Part shown: one piece after another, positions 11,588 to 22,900 of the stretch
How the letters are laid out: each line of letters opens with the position of its first letter
Position numbering within the stretch: the stretch's first letter is position 1
Assembly (NCBI GenBank): GCA_036346225.1
Contig: JARFIW010000453.1
Location: 8,246,001-8,310,000, forward strand
Length of the DNA: 64,000 nt
Source of the DNA: Platerodrilus igneus
Taxonomy: Eukaryota; Arthropoda; Insecta; Coleoptera; Lycidae
Reading direction: 5' to 3'
The notes under the pieces: generated by a model
Database searches by the model: none
Seen by the model: only the letters and a program-made list of their open reading frames with translations
What the model was told of the DNA's origin: nothing
Made by a program: the position numbers and the translations under genes

Positions 11588-11884
11588 TCACAAGATATCG
11601 AAAGATCTCATCGTGTGGGCAATCCCTCAGTAACGAAAAAACCTCGAGGTATTATAATCAAATTTGCTAGTTATAGAGTGCGCGCAATGGTTTTTAATAA
11701 CAAAAATTTTTTTAATAACAAAAATTTATTTAAAAGCACCCGATTTGTTATCCGTGAGGACTTAACCTCAATTAGACACTTAAGACTAATTAAGCTTCAG
11801 GAGCAATATGGAATAAAGAATTGCTGGACCCGTGACGGAAGATTGTTCTTTAAAACCAGCAGTGGCGTGCAAAGTGTTACGTAG
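11588..11884 (+). pseudogene. LINE ORF1 C-terminal fragment
   Basis: The open frame gives DIERSHRVG, KKPRGIIIKFASYRVRAMVF and a WTRDGRLFF ending. This pattern is typical of the C-terminal domain of LINE ORF1 proteins with an RNA-recognition-like fold (ERSHRVG followed by IIVKF.SYR.R). The N-terminal portion is missing because the element is truncated at the TA/TATG tract. The methionine at 11579 lies in the microsatellite and is not a real start. ORF1 proteins bind element RNA and act in the ribonucleoprotein that reverse-transcribes at the target. Confidence 0.7.
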
Positions 11885-12339
11885 TTTATACAAATTTTAT
11901 TCATAATATTTGGAATTGGAGGTTCTGCATGCACGACGGAGCTAATTATTGTACAATTTTTTTTCCTTATTATTATTTTTATTTTTTTTAATTCTAATTT
12001 TTCATTATCAAGGATTTGATGCACTGAGTTATTTCGCAATATATTCTAGTTTTAGTTCTACCTATTTAAAAGTTATTAATAATTGTGCCGGTTTATAATG
12101 TTGCTTTCGTTATCATATTAAATTATAAGTTGAACGTTTTACATATTCATTCATATTGATTTTTCTAATTCATCTTAGTCTACTAGTACTTCTTACTGTA
12201 CTTATTTCTATTATTTTAACTGCGGAAGGAGCAGCACAACAACCAACAACTTACAACTCACAATACCTGTGTTTATAAGTGTATACTTGTGTGCACCTAT
12301 TAAATTCCTTAAATTTAATTCACCGTTCTTTTAAATTTC

Positions 12340-15178
12340 ATGTTTAAAATAGCTACAATCAATGTACGTTCTTTAAACTCAGGGTTTCATGCTTTCTCTG
12401 CTCTGGTGGACGAAAATAAGTTAGATATAATACTCGTTACTGAAACTTGGCTTAATGAAAACAGTAATATAAACGATTATCAGCTTGTAGGATTTAATTT
12501 ATTTCATAATGATCGAGTTGGTAGAGGTGGAGGTGTTGCCATATATGCAAGATGCTCTCTATACTGTAAGAACCACCATCTTAATTCATTAAATAATGGG
12601 TCCTTAGAACAGCTATGGGTCAGCTTCAATTACAATCGAAAGAAAATAGCTACTGGTGTGATGTATCGACCTCCTAGTTCTTCAGTTAAGGACTCGTTAT
12701 CCTGCTTTGAAGATACACTTAGTCAAATCTCTCCTCAATTTGATAATATTTTTTACGGTGGTGATATAAATCTAAATTTATTCAATGTTGGTAATCCTAA
12801 TGTTATGCAGTTCAATACTCTACTTGAAATATACGATTTACAACAAACAGTCAACGAGCCCACAAGAGTAACTCAATATAGCGCGACATTAATTGATGTT
12901 ATATTAGTTAAATGTCAAGATATAGTAAAAACGGTCGAATGTAAGTCTGTGCATGATCTGTCTGATCATTCTTTAGTTGTGATTGAACTTTTGTTAACTA
13001 AACCTGTAGTAGAACCTAGATATATTACTTTTCGCGACCTTAAAAATATTGATCATGCTGCATTTTATAATGATCTGTGCAACTTGCCTTGTTATGAAAT
13101 TTATCATATTCAGGACGTAGATGCTCAGGTCAATTACTTATGTAAAGTTGTCCTAAGTCTTTTTGACTCTCATGCACCAGTGCGAAACGTCAGGGTTACT
13201 AAACAAAAAGCACCATGGTTAAATAACGAAATAAGGGCGATGATGTTAGTTCGAAACAAGGCGCATAGTACATTTAAACTTACCAAATCTTCTATACATT
13301 GGCAGCAGTATAAACAACTACGTAATGCAGTCACTAGTGCAATAAAGCGTGAAAAAAAAGCTTATCTTCAGCTCATGAGTAATCTTTCAAATAAAGATGT
13401 TTGGCAAACGTTTCGTGATTTTGATGTGCTATCGCGTAAAGAACATGCTATTCCTGAGAATCTACGTCAACCGGACACAATTAATCAATATTTTCTAGAT
13501 TCTGTCAGGACCTTGATAAAATCACCTACTTCAAGACAGTACGACCATTATAATAATAATAAGTATCATAACAGAACTTTTTCGTTTTCTCTGATTACGC
13601 CTGACAAAGTTAGCAATGTAATGAACTCTATCAAATCCAATGCAGTTGGGAATGATGGCATTTCAATTAATATGTTAAAATTATGTAGTCATTTCATTAT
13701 TGAACCCCTTACTAATATTATTAATAATTGTATACTTCAAAATTACTTCCCAACTAGTTGGAAATCATCAATAGTAATACCGCTACCGAAAAAAGAAGTT
13801 GCTACGTTGTCTGATTTGAGACCAATAAGTATTTTACCGGTCTTATCTAAAATACTGGAAAAAATATTATACGAGCAAATTTATGAGTACGTTACTGTTT
13901 CTGAAATTCTACCTTCAAATCAGTCGGGTTTTAGGGGAGGTCATGGTACTACTAGTGCATTAATAAAAATTACTAATGACATTATTCGATCATCGGACAT
14001 GGGTCTTGTTACTGCACTGGTTTTGCTGGACTTTTCTAAAGCCTTCGATACGATCGATCACAAATTGTTACTTGCAAAATGAATTATTTTGGTTTTGATG
14101 AACCAACTAGGCAATTTTTGCTTGTTACTTGTCTGACAGAACGCAGTCGGTACGAGTTAACCGAATTATGTCAACTTACGAAGTTGTATCTAGTGGAGTT
14201 CCCCAGGGTCAATACTCGGTCCATTGTTGTTCTTAGTATATACAGCTGATCTGTCTTCATTGCTAGATCACTGTCTTTTCCATATGTATGCTGATGACTC
14301 ACAGCTGTATATATCTTTCCATAAAGACACCTTGAAAGAGGCTAACTATTTACTCAATAAAGACCTAGAACACATATCCCGCTACGCTGCCAATAATTCA
14401 TTAGTGCTAAATACTAAAAACCTCGGCCATCATTTTGGACCAGTTAATGATAGGAAACAAGTGGTTGATAACTTAAACCTCATGCTCAATGGTGATAGTA
14501 TTGAAACCAAAACTCAGTTGTGAATCTCGGTATATTACTTGATTATAAGTTACGTTTTGAAGGACATGTAAATAATTTAATTAAGCGTTCATACATAATT
14601 TTACGCAAGTTTTATTTAAATAAAGATATTTTAAGTTATAATCATCGTGTGCTATTGTGCGAATCATTAATTTTGTCTCTGTTTAATTATTGTGATGTTG
14701 TATATGGTCCTTGTTTAGATTATAATACTTCCTACGCATTCAGAGGATCCAAAATGCTTGTCTAAGATTTGTTTACGGTTTACGAAAGTATGACCATATT
14801 TCTAATTTTTTGCGAGAATCAGGTTGGCTGAATATGGCTAACAGGCGTAAATTACACCTTGCAGTTTATACTCATCGCGCTCTAACCTCGCCCACAACAC
14901 CAGAATATATAAAGTCTTTACTAAAACCGCGTCGTTATTACCACTGTATTAACTTACGATCACTCGATCTATTGCATATTGAGCGTCACACGTCCACCTT
15001 CTACCAAAGATCGTACCATTATTCGGCTGTTGCATTATACAATTCTATCGATGCTTCTCTAAAGAATAAATCAGTATACAGTTTTAAGAGATACTACAAA
15101 AAATATCTGATTAACCTACAATTATCTTACGCCTATTTCATTTATTTACTTATTCAGTACTGGGTAGAGAAAGTATGA
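12340..15178 (+). pseudogene. LINE ORF2: AP endonuclease plus reverse transcriptase, frameshifted
   Basis: The first frame (12340-14082, 580 residues) starts MFKIATINVRSLN. It contains an exonuclease-endonuclease-phosphatase type endonuclease with TETWLNE, YRPPSS, GGDINLNL and SDHSLV (residues about 1-215), then a linker with a PWLNNEI segment. The reverse transcriptase fingers follow from about 420 (NDGIS, LRPISILPVLSKILEKIL, QSGFRGGHGTTSA, DFSKAFDT). A one-base loss near 14080 ends this frame. More indels follow around the GVPQG motif (about 14200), then the catalytic YADDSQLYI is found at about 14286-14312. The thumb and C-terminal part continue in the frames 14520-14765 and 14810-15178 (NSIDASLKNKSVYSFK near the end). 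All core RT motifs are recognisable, so the copy is dead but young. It sits in the usual position after ORF1. Confidence 0.92.
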
Positions 15179-15369
15179 ACACATAAATTCGGTCAACTGT
15201 GTGCTGCTGCTTATACATTTAGATGCTTAAAGCATGAAATCATGTTATTATAATGTTACTGGTCATTAATGGAAGAACAGTCTGTGACTGAACTCCGACA
15301 TTTTGTATGTTTTATTTCATTTCGACTTATGTCAGTATTTAGATAAATAAAGACGATAAATTCTAAATT

Positions 15370-15692
15370 ATAAGACTAGTATATATATATATTTTATATG
15401 AATTATGGATCATAAGCAATCGTAACTTGATTAGTTTTGATACATTTTTTATACAGAATTTTAATTTTAATTCTGTCACCAAGTTTTGCTTATGTCATTC
15501 AAAATTAGTTTATACTAGTCTTAAATTTAAGAATAATCAAGTTTTATCTTATGATTAAGATCTGAATAATGATCGAAACGTCAAGTTAAAAACGAAAGAT
15601 TATTTGACAGTTGTTTTATTTATGACCAAAAATATCCCAATAAATTAATTTCATCTTTATATTAAACATTGATTCCTGGTCAGTAAAGTAGA

Positions 15693-15696
<4 letters not shown>
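15370..15696 (+). repeat. Repeat with CGAAACGTC motif, ending at a TA tract
   Basis: AT-rich sequence containing GATCGAAACGTCAAG at about 15569-15583. A related CGAAACGTC string occurs in both Penelope pseudo-LTR copies at 53.34 and 54.18 kb. It has internal inverted segments (TAAGACTAGTATA near 15370 against TATACTAGTCTTA near 15511). It is probably a Penelope-type fragment, but no protein is present. Confidence 0.4.

Positions 15697-15753
<57 letters not shown>
15697..15753. repeat. (TA)n microsatellite
   Basis: About 28 dinucleotide copies. It forms the left border of the palindrome at 15783-16657. Confidence 0.95.
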
Positions 15754-15756
<3 letters not shown>

Positions 15757-15782
15757 ATATTTCTTGACCTTTATTTAAAATA

Positions 15783-16655
15783 TAAAATTTTCTTTTCTTG
15801 AAATAGGTCATTTATTAAAACATTTATTCTTCTCACTTAAATAATAATACTAACATAACGCGTTTCGGTTATCATAAACCTGGTCACATGTAATTAAATT
15901 TGTAAATTTCTAAAATATCTTAAACTATTAAAATGTATTATAATTAAAACTTACTTGGGAACATTATTTTGAAATCTATTTGCATGGTGTAAAATCTAAT
16001 AACATATAGCTAGACTAATCAATTTTATTAAATATATCCTAGGCAGTTAAACAGTTATCAAATAACATTAGTTATCTGAAGTGATACAATTTATATTAAT
16101 TATTCTATACTTTACTTAATAATAAATCTTAATATTTTTATATACAGAGTGAATGTTAGAATAAGTACCTTTTAAGATGATTTACCATTAAGCAAGAAAT
16201 AAGCACCAAAATACAGTATATTAACTAATGGTAACTTAATGGTTAATCATCTTAAAAAGGTACTTATTCTAACATTCACTCTGTATATAAAAGTATTAAG
16301 ATTTATTATTAAGTAAAGTATAGAATAATTAATATAAATTGTATCACTTCAGATAACACTAATGTTATTTGATAACTTGTTTAACTGCCTAGGATATATT
16401 TAATAAAATTGATTAGTCTAGCTATTAGTTATTAGATTTTACACCATGCAAATAGATTTCAATATAATGTTACCAAGTAAGTTTTAATTATAATACATTT
16501 TAATAGTTTAAGATATTTTAGAAATTTACAGGAATTTTAATTACATGTGACCAAGGTTTATGATAACCGAAACGCGTTATGTTAGTATTACATATTATTT
16601 AAGTGAGAAGAATAAATGTTTTAATAAATGACCTATTTCCCAAGAAAAGAAAATT

Positions 16656-16657
<2 letters not shown>
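15783..16657. repeat. 0.9-kb palindrome between two TA tracts
   Basis: The left arm at about 15783-16192 and the right arm at about 16234-16657 are near-perfect reverse complements. Examples are ACAGAGTGAATGTTAGAATA at 16145 against its complement ending at 16282, and AACGCGTTTCGGTTATCATA at 15859 against TATGATAACCGAAACGCGTT at 16558. The loop is about 41 bp. The GATAACCGAAACGCGTT string resembles 5'/3' ends of Penelope-like or related retroelements that often integrate head to head. No coding sequence is present. Confidence 0.85.

Positions 16658-16722
<65 letters not shown>
16658..16722. repeat. (TA)n microsatellite
   Basis: The right border of the palindrome. It is followed by GTGATAATGAGGTCACCAG, which is similar to the sequence following the TA tract at 53450-53474. 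Confidence 0.95.
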
Positions 16723-16724
<2 letters not shown>

Positions 16725-16851
16725 CGTGATAATGAGGTCACCAGAGTCATTGAACACCAAATTCTACGGAAAACTACTTCTAATGAAAACTAGTACTCAC
16801 CTATATTCTCGTCAACAATTACAGAACCCAGACCTCTTCTCTGTGAGTTAC

Positions 16852-17068
16852 AAAATCCTCTTTATAATTTCTCGGGATAGTTACTTATCTTTTTTATTTT
16901 CGCGAGCTGTCAGAGTAATTGACTAACGATGCTGCACAGATAATTTAGTAAAGGTCAAAATTCTTCGAACTCTAACCTCAAAATTTGCTAGTAATTCCCC
17001 TTAACAAATCATTTTTATGAAATTAAGGACTTATTCTGGCTTAAGTACTTATATCTAAATATCCTTAT
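16852..17068 (+). repeat. Dispersed repeat, copy 2
   Basis: This is the homolog of 5387-5603, with the same orientation and the same end TATCTAAATATCCTTATA. From here to about 17930 I see no further feature. Confidence 0.8.
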
Positions 17069-17933
17069 AAATTACAGACAAAAATCCAAACGTTATATTT
17101 ATTGTCAAATAGCGCTTTTCAAAATCTCGTTTGCAACGTAATTAACGGCATTAAGTACTTCTTGGTTCTATTTCAAATCGTTAATTGACGTTTAAATATC
17201 AGTTTACAAAGTGCATCTATTTTTAGTCGATTACAGTCAGCAGTCGCTCTAGTATCAGGATTATTTATATTGAAGTTCATTTAATTTTCGTAATATTTAA
17301 CAATAATTATGCTTTATAATTCAAAGTTCTATTTTACATCTGGTAAAATGAATTATAAAGTAATCGAACTTACATGGTCGATGTCTTAAAGAATTAATCT
17401 TTACTAAAAATTTACATGTTCGATATCGTAAAGTGAATGAATAAAACCTGAACGAATCCTCCTTCATAACTACTTCTGTTTACATACAAAAACTCTAACT
17501 ACGTCATTTATTCCATTCTGTTCTAGATTTATTTCGAAACATTCCACTTCCTGGGTGATGCAATCTTTTACACCTATTTCGCGTTTTAATGAGCTAATTA
17601 AGTGCGATCGATATGGTCCATGGCTCTCCTAAAGCCTAGTCTATTCTTTTCTAATGCACGAAATCAATAGTCGCAGTCTACTTCTTGTTGAAATACGTAA
17701 AGCTATTAAAATGTTTACCAATTTTATTCTATGACTTTTTCCGATAGTAGCATTTCTTCAAATTGGTGCGTTTATTCATTGATACAAAATAATCTGTTTA
17801 TTTAATGGATTTTTAAAACATTTCTTAGTAAAATAATGTATTCGTTTATTAATAACAATAATTCTGCAATTAATTTCTTTGCAATAAGGGGTGTTGATAC
17901 TACTTGTCACTTTTCTGTACATTACTAGTGTCA

Positions 17934-17992
17934 TATTATTGCTGAATAAAGCCTAATGTCAGATTTATACTTCAATTTATTCAGCAATAATA
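17934..17992. other. Perfect 17-bp hairpin upstream of a gag start
   Basis: TATTATTGCTGAATAAA and its exact complement TTTATTCAGCAATAATA are separated by 25 bp and end 8 bp before the ATG of the first gag relic. A second copy at 19914-19973, with one mismatch, stands before the second gag start. The duplication implies it belongs to the retroelement leader. Confidence 0.7.
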
Positions 17993-17999
17993 CATTAGT

Positions 18000-18625
18000 A
18001 TGGACAAACTACTAAAACTCGATAAACCTGAGATAAACACCAACGCGGTTGACTCTCATAGGTTCTGGACTCACTGGTACAAAACATTTACTAATTTTAT
18101 TGAAGCTGCAAGGGTCAATGACGCTCAAAACTAAACGTGCTCATCAGCCATGTAGCACCCTTAGTATACAACATATTGGCGAGTGCAAATCTTTTGAAGA
18201 TGCTGTGGCCATACTAAAATCACTTTATGTTAAGCCGAGAAATGAAATTTTGCTAGATATTCATTAACTACTCGCCGACGGGAACCAGGAGAATCAATTC
18301 ATCGGTACTTTCAGGCTTTGAAAGTACTGGGCAAAGAATGTGAGTTCAAAGCGGTCTCTGCGGAATAGAATAAAAATGATTTCATCCGTGATGCTTTCAT
18401 AAATGGATTATCATCATCTAATATTCGTCAAGGGTTATTAGAAAACATTACTTTAGAATTACAAGATGCTTATAATATAAAGCGAGGTTTCTAGAAATGG
18501 CTCAACTGCAGTCCGAGCTCTACGCTTCTAATTCTAAATTTGTAAATACTGTCACTAACGAGGGAATGATGGATCAAGTCGAAAGCGATCAGAATAAAGT
18601 AGCTCTACTGTCAGTAACTGCCTCC
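18000..18625 (+). pseudogene. Ty3/Gypsy-type gag relic (first copy)
   Basis: The frame starting at 18000 begins MDKLLKLDKPEINTNAVDSH, followed by RFWTHWY and FTNFIEAA. It then continues through several stops and frame changes with FEDAVAILKSLYVKPRNE, EPGESI..YFQALKVLGKEC and FIRDAFINGLSSSNIR. These are features of the retrotransposon capsid (gag) domain. It ends about where a minus-strand continuation of the same gene begins. Multiple stops make it a dead copy. The same start is duplicated at 19983. Confidence 0.75.
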
Positions 18626-18645
18626 TCTACCGATTCGGAACGTAC

Positions 18646-19275
18646 CTAAATTTCGGTGTTAGTTCTAGCCTCAGGAGCAACAGGGTGGTTAGACGGCTCC
18701 ATTATTTCAAGTTTTACTCTACAATGAACTGAAACTTTTGAAATCGTAGTTGAAAAAGCAAGAACAACATTCCCCTTAGAAGGGAAACTTTTAATATGAT
18801 GTTGCTTAACAAACTCTTCATCGATAAAGCTTTCTGAGCTTCCGGTGTCAACTACAGCTTTACCCCTTATTCCGTTTACCGCTATTTCTACCATAGACTT
18901 TACTAAACAAGCAGGGACCATTGCTGAAAACATAGCACGAGCGCTAGATGGTGCCTGACTAGAAGGTTTCGGTTTACTTTTACAAATTTTCGAATAGTGC
19001 TCTATGTTACCACATTTGAAACATGTAGCATTTTTGGCAGGGCTAGGTCTCCTGGTATGCTTACTTCCACCGCAGAAACATCATTTTTGCACTACTGACA
19101 ATAGAGCTACTTTATTCTGATCGCTTTCGATTTGATCCATCATCCCCTTGTTAGTGACAGTATTTACAAATTTAGAATCAGAAGCGTAGACCTCAGACTG
19201 CAGTTGAGCCATTTCTAGAAACCTCGCATTTACACACCAGTCGTTAGGCCCTCCACGGCGAAACACTAGGCTCAA
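18646..19275 (-). pseudogene. Gypsy-type gag C-terminus, zinc knuckle and aspartic protease relic
   Basis: On the minus strand, 19275-19081 gives the gag C-terminal helix region (FLEMAQLQSEVYASDSKF). The sequence 19081-18980 gives a CCHC knuckle of the form CFKCGNIGHYSKIC. After a break, 18933-18646 gives AVVDTGSSESFID, the DTGS active site of a retroviral-type aspartic protease. It is the reverse-strand continuation of the gag at 18000-18625: the segment around EVYASDSKFVNT occurs on both strands. So an inversion separates the two halves. Confidence 0.8.
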
Positions 19276-19369
19276 TCACTCCTTCAAGTAATAGTTTGTT
19301 AGTTTCTACCTTAATAAACTCCAAATTTTCTTTAGAATAACGTCTGGATTAAATCGCAATTGGCGTACC

Positions 19370-19567
19370 GCTTGGTAGCAAGTGAGAAAATAATGAGACT
19401 GGTAGAATGTTAGCTACCGGCAAACTGCAAATTGAGAGTGGCCTTTTTCCCCACCGAAAGATACATCTAATGAACAGTGCCGTTTTAACACGTCATGACC
19501 AATTATGACATCGCCGCAGAAGTTTTGTGAGATTGATAATTTAATTATTTCAATACTGTGTTCCATA
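19370..19567 (-). pseudogene. Gypsy-type protease C-terminal fragment
   Basis: The minus strand reads IKLSISQNF and GDVIIGHDVLKRHCSLD, the flap and C-terminal region that follows a DTGS protease. In element order it should come after 18646, but here it lies upstream of the gag C-terminus, so the element is rearranged. Confidence 0.6.
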
Positions 19568-19570
19568 CTA

Positions 19571-19905
19571 CTCAAGATGTGTACCGAGATTTTCGAGTAA
19601 AATTAAATCGCTTGTTTTGAGCAAGAGCTTTACTATAGCACCTAGTGCAATCGCAGCTTTTGAAGTTATTAAAAGGGATGTAGTAAAAGCTGTGCTAAAG
19701 CTATTGACGATGATGGTTTCTTTACTGTAGAAACGGATGCTTCTGATTTTGCTATTACTGCGCTTTTGTCGCAAGACGAGCGACCAGTGGCGTTTTTTTT
19801 CTAGATTGCTCTCTGATGTAGAACAAAGCAATGGGCTGTGGAGAAAGAGGCTAGTGCTATTGCGGACACCCTGCGGAAATGGAGGCATTTTTTAATGAAC
19901 ATACA
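19571..19905 (+). pseudogene. Gypsy-type RT connection/RNase H fragment
   Basis: The plus strand reads FEVIKRDVVKAVLK and FFTVETDASDFAITALLSQD, then RPVAFFSR and, after a frameshift, an EKEASAI..TLRKW segment. This is the Ty3/Gypsy RNase H start, with the catalytic-type DASD and the conserved PVAFFSR. It is cut off at WRHFLMN and joined directly to a second copy of the gag leader. Confidence 0.85.
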
Positions 19906-19982
19906 TTTTCGTATCATATTATTGCTAAATAAAGCCTAATGTCAGGTTTATACTTCAATTTATTCAGCAATAATACATTAGT

Positions 19983-20090
19983 ATGGACAAACTAGTAACT
20001 CCCGATAAACTTGAGATAGGCACCAACGCAGTTGACTCTCATAGGTTCTGGACTCACTGGTACAGATCATTCACTAATTTTATTGGAGCT
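19983..20090 (+). pseudogene. Gag N-terminal fragment (second copy)
   Basis: MDKLVTPDKLEIGTNAVDSH and the following RFWTHWY repeat the start of the first gag relic with about 85-90% similarity. The frame runs straight into unrelated sequence at about 20090, so the open frame 19983-20180 is a chimera. Confidence 0.75.
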
Positions 20091-20091
20091 C

Positions 20092-21225
20092 GTAATTTAG
20101 AGAATTGTTCTCAAAATAAAACTCGCATAAACGTAAATTGTAACAATTTGAACATAGATCTGCAAACAAGGATTGGCTGAGCGCAATATTATTATAAATG
20201 CGGTAAAAATTACATTGCTGGATTACATGGTTTTGTACGGAAACGAGTTTGTGAATAGAGCCGTGCCAAATGAAGGCGTACGGTAATTTGATTATTATAT
20301 CTGAAAGAACGGGATCTGTAACGCACATTTCGAGATCAGGAAGACCAAGGATTGATGATATCCATGTTGCAAAACGTAGCCAATACCCATCGGCTAGTAA
20401 TCAGTAGTGTGAATGTCATATCGAAACAATTACAAATTCCACACATCACGGTTTGATAAATTTTAGGACAAATGTTAAAAATCTACACTTATAAACTCCA
20501 ACTACTGCCTGAATTAATGGATGCAGATTTTGCTCTCAAGTATGATTTTTCTTTACAAATATTGGCTCATATAAAAATTCAACCCGAACGGTTATCCGGT
20601 ATTTTATGGATAGATGCGGCTCATTTCTATGTTGATGGTAACTGTCGAATATGGTCAACAGAAAAGCCACATAAAATCGTTCGGCAAGGTCTTCTTGGCA
20701 GAAAGGTCACCGTTTAGTGCGGCTTCACAGCTAGTTCCATAATTGTCCATACCTTTTAAAAAAGCAGAAGGGGAGGTCGTATTTGTAACTGTTACTATTA
20801 ATCGATACCTGCAAATGTTTAAGAGGTTATGTAATTCTACAGTTGCAAAACGAGGACAAAGAAATCGAAAACATGCTTTTTATGTAGGATGGAGCACTTT
20901 TGCACTACAGACTGGTTAAAGAATTTTTAACTGCTGTTTTCTAGATCGTGTTATATGCAGACATTTTGCAGATGTATGATGACCTAGATCGCCTGATCTT
21001 TACCCAGTCGATTAACGGTTGTGTGGTACTTTAAAGAATTATGTGTTTAGAACGCGAACAAGAACGCTAAGGGAATAAAAGGACAGTATTAGGGAGCGAA
21101 TTCGTTCAGTGAAACCGGAAATGTTGAATTGCGCTGTATATAATTTGGAAGAGCGGTTGGTAATTCTACAACAACAAAATGGAGGTCATATCGATCAATT
21201 GCGGTAACAAATGTTAAACATCAGA
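20092..21225 (+). pseudogene. Mariner/IS630-superfamily transposase relic
   Basis: The sequence 20230-20360 gives a helix-turn-helix end with TGSVTHISRSGRPRI. The best open part (20472-20717) has FALKYDFSLQILAHI, then the DDE-type block WIDAAHFYVDGNCRIWSTE followed by a KVTV segment. The sequence 20880-20920 keeps a QDGALLHYRLVKEFL-like block, and 21040-21205 gives RTRTRTLREIKDSIRERI, PEMLNCAVYNLEERL and QQQNGGHID, the standard C-terminus. Several stops and frameshifts are present. The 5' end abuts the Gypsy gag fragment, so either this element inserted there or a recombination joined them. I could not identify terminal inverted repeats. Confidence 0.8.
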
Positions 21226-21544
21226 AATTCCATTAGGTAAGCAACTAGATTCCATTTACTTTGTGTTAATAATTTGAGTTGTTAAAAATATATAATACGA
21301 CGAAATATATCCCTTACTTTATGATAACCCACTAGATTAGGTTTGCCTTTACTTTTAATAAACTACATTGGTCTACAAAATAATTTAATTTTATTCCACA
21401 ATGACTAATTAATTAAACTTGAGTGTATTTTTTACGCTGTTTCCATCAACCAAAGTTTTTTTCTGGCACATGTTTGAAATTTTCAAAGAATTAGTTCTTA
21501 CGCAACACACAATGATTAATAAATGCTTGATTGAGGCTTACCTG

Positions 21545-22067
21545 GAAAGCTGTATATGATGATTTTTGGCTATATTTTGCGATTAGTATGTCTCTCTTCA
21601 TGGTCCAGCGGTAGTCAGCCAGTATTTTGGGACTGTTTGCCTTGGAATAGTTTTTCTAAAATAGAATTTTTTTGATGAAATTTTCACCTGCTCATTAGAG
21701 CTGCTCCAAGATTCTCAGAGGAGTCTGGGTAGGGGTGCAAGTAGTGAATTTTTAAGGACATATTGCTTTGTATGAATTTCCAAGATAACTCACTGTCACT
21801 GTACGTCTTTTCTCTGTTATTGTCAAGAGAACCAGACCAATCACTTCTGAATGATTTCCTTGCTGCTTTTTCCGGCGGATGTATATCCTCAAAATCGTTC
21901 AATAGCGGTCTTATTTCTAGTCCTATAAAAATTATTTCCTTTAATTTTGCATCACTAACTTTGGAGGATTTTGATTTCAGACACATAAATTCAGCAGAAA
22001 TTTTATCCATTGCTTTAATAAAATTTTTCACAAACTTCAATTTTATATGCATGAGAGGTAAATACAC
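21545..22067 (-). pseudogene. Decayed conserved arthropod repeat-associated protein
   Basis: The minus frame starts YLPLMHIKLKFVKNFIKAMD, followed by KISAEF, then SDAKLKEIIFIGLEIRPLL and MSLKIHYLHPYPDSSENLGA. A frameshifted continuation below 21684 gives LADYRWTMKRD. I recall this as a widespread uncharacterised arthropod and cnidarian family whose intact members read LH.H.DFFPENLG, then SDEHGERFHQDI and MLADYCW. Here the SDEHGERFHQ block is lost, as are several residues of the LH motif. Function is unknown. It behaves as a multi-copy sequence and may be part of a mobile element. No splice sites are evident. Confidence 0.65.
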
Positions 22068-22119
22068 CTTTTTGGAATCTACTATTAGAGCATTTGAGAC
22101 GTTTTCATGCGAATAAGAG

Positions 22120-22900
22120 ATTTACGCTTAGACCGTTATTTCCTTATGTAGTGGGTATATTATACAAAAGTGACTATCATAAAAACTATGCCTGCTAGTA
22201 GAATTCTTATTACACAAAGGTTGGGTTACCTTATAAGCTGCATAACTAGAACTTAGTCTCACAACGATTCCACTGTACACAAACTTTTATTTTAATCATC
22301 CCAAAATTCTTAAAACTTTTGCACTTTTAAACTATCTGTCATATATAAAGTTTTACTTATTTCAGTCAAGCTCTTACCCCACTCTATGACAAATTTATGT
22401 AACACTCAAGCACGCATTTCTTCAGAATATCACGTGAATAATCTAATTTATTGACTTATGAAATTGAAAGAGTTGACCACATTACAAGGATTACGGAGGA
22501 TTTTTAATTGCCATATTAAGCCTGGTTTATATTGTAGCCTTAGGCGATCTATAATTTCAACCCACATAAAGCTAGGAATTGGGTTATACGTTTCCGAAAT
22601 ATTTTTCTTGTGAATACTTAATTTTTAAGATGCTGTAGATTTACACCAATTTTCAAATAATTTATTTTGCCGTTATTGCAATGAAATAGATTTATACTAA
22701 ATCTAGCGCATTTCGTTTCAGTAAGAAAATACCCTGGAATGAAAGTTATACTCATTGAAAAGTTTATGTTTTCATAACCACTCACTTTTTGACTTGCTCT
22801 AAGCTACTCGAAGTCTTTTTACTGCACGACAAAATAAAAAAGTGCGAGTAATTAAAACATCTCCAAAATAAAACTCTTTTTCTCCAGTCAGGAAAGTATA
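22120..22900. other. No recognisable feature
   Basis: AT-rich sequence without coding, RNA or repeat signal that I can support. Confidence 0.4.

Larger units (their letters stand above)
11579..15365 (+). mobile_element. LINE (non-LTR retrotransposon), CR1/Jockey-like, 5'-truncated
   Basis: The order is the C-terminal part of ORF1, a 450-bp spacer, then ORF2 with AP-endonuclease and reverse transcriptase, then a short 3' region ending near GATAAATAAAGACGATAAAT at about 15340-15365. The 5' side starts directly in a TATATATGTATG tract, so most of ORF1 is missing. The coding region is disrupted by only a few indels, which suggests a fairly recent insertion. Clade placement by eye is CR1/Jockey superfamily, as the element has an endonuclease plus RT and no RNase H. 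Confidence 0.9.
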
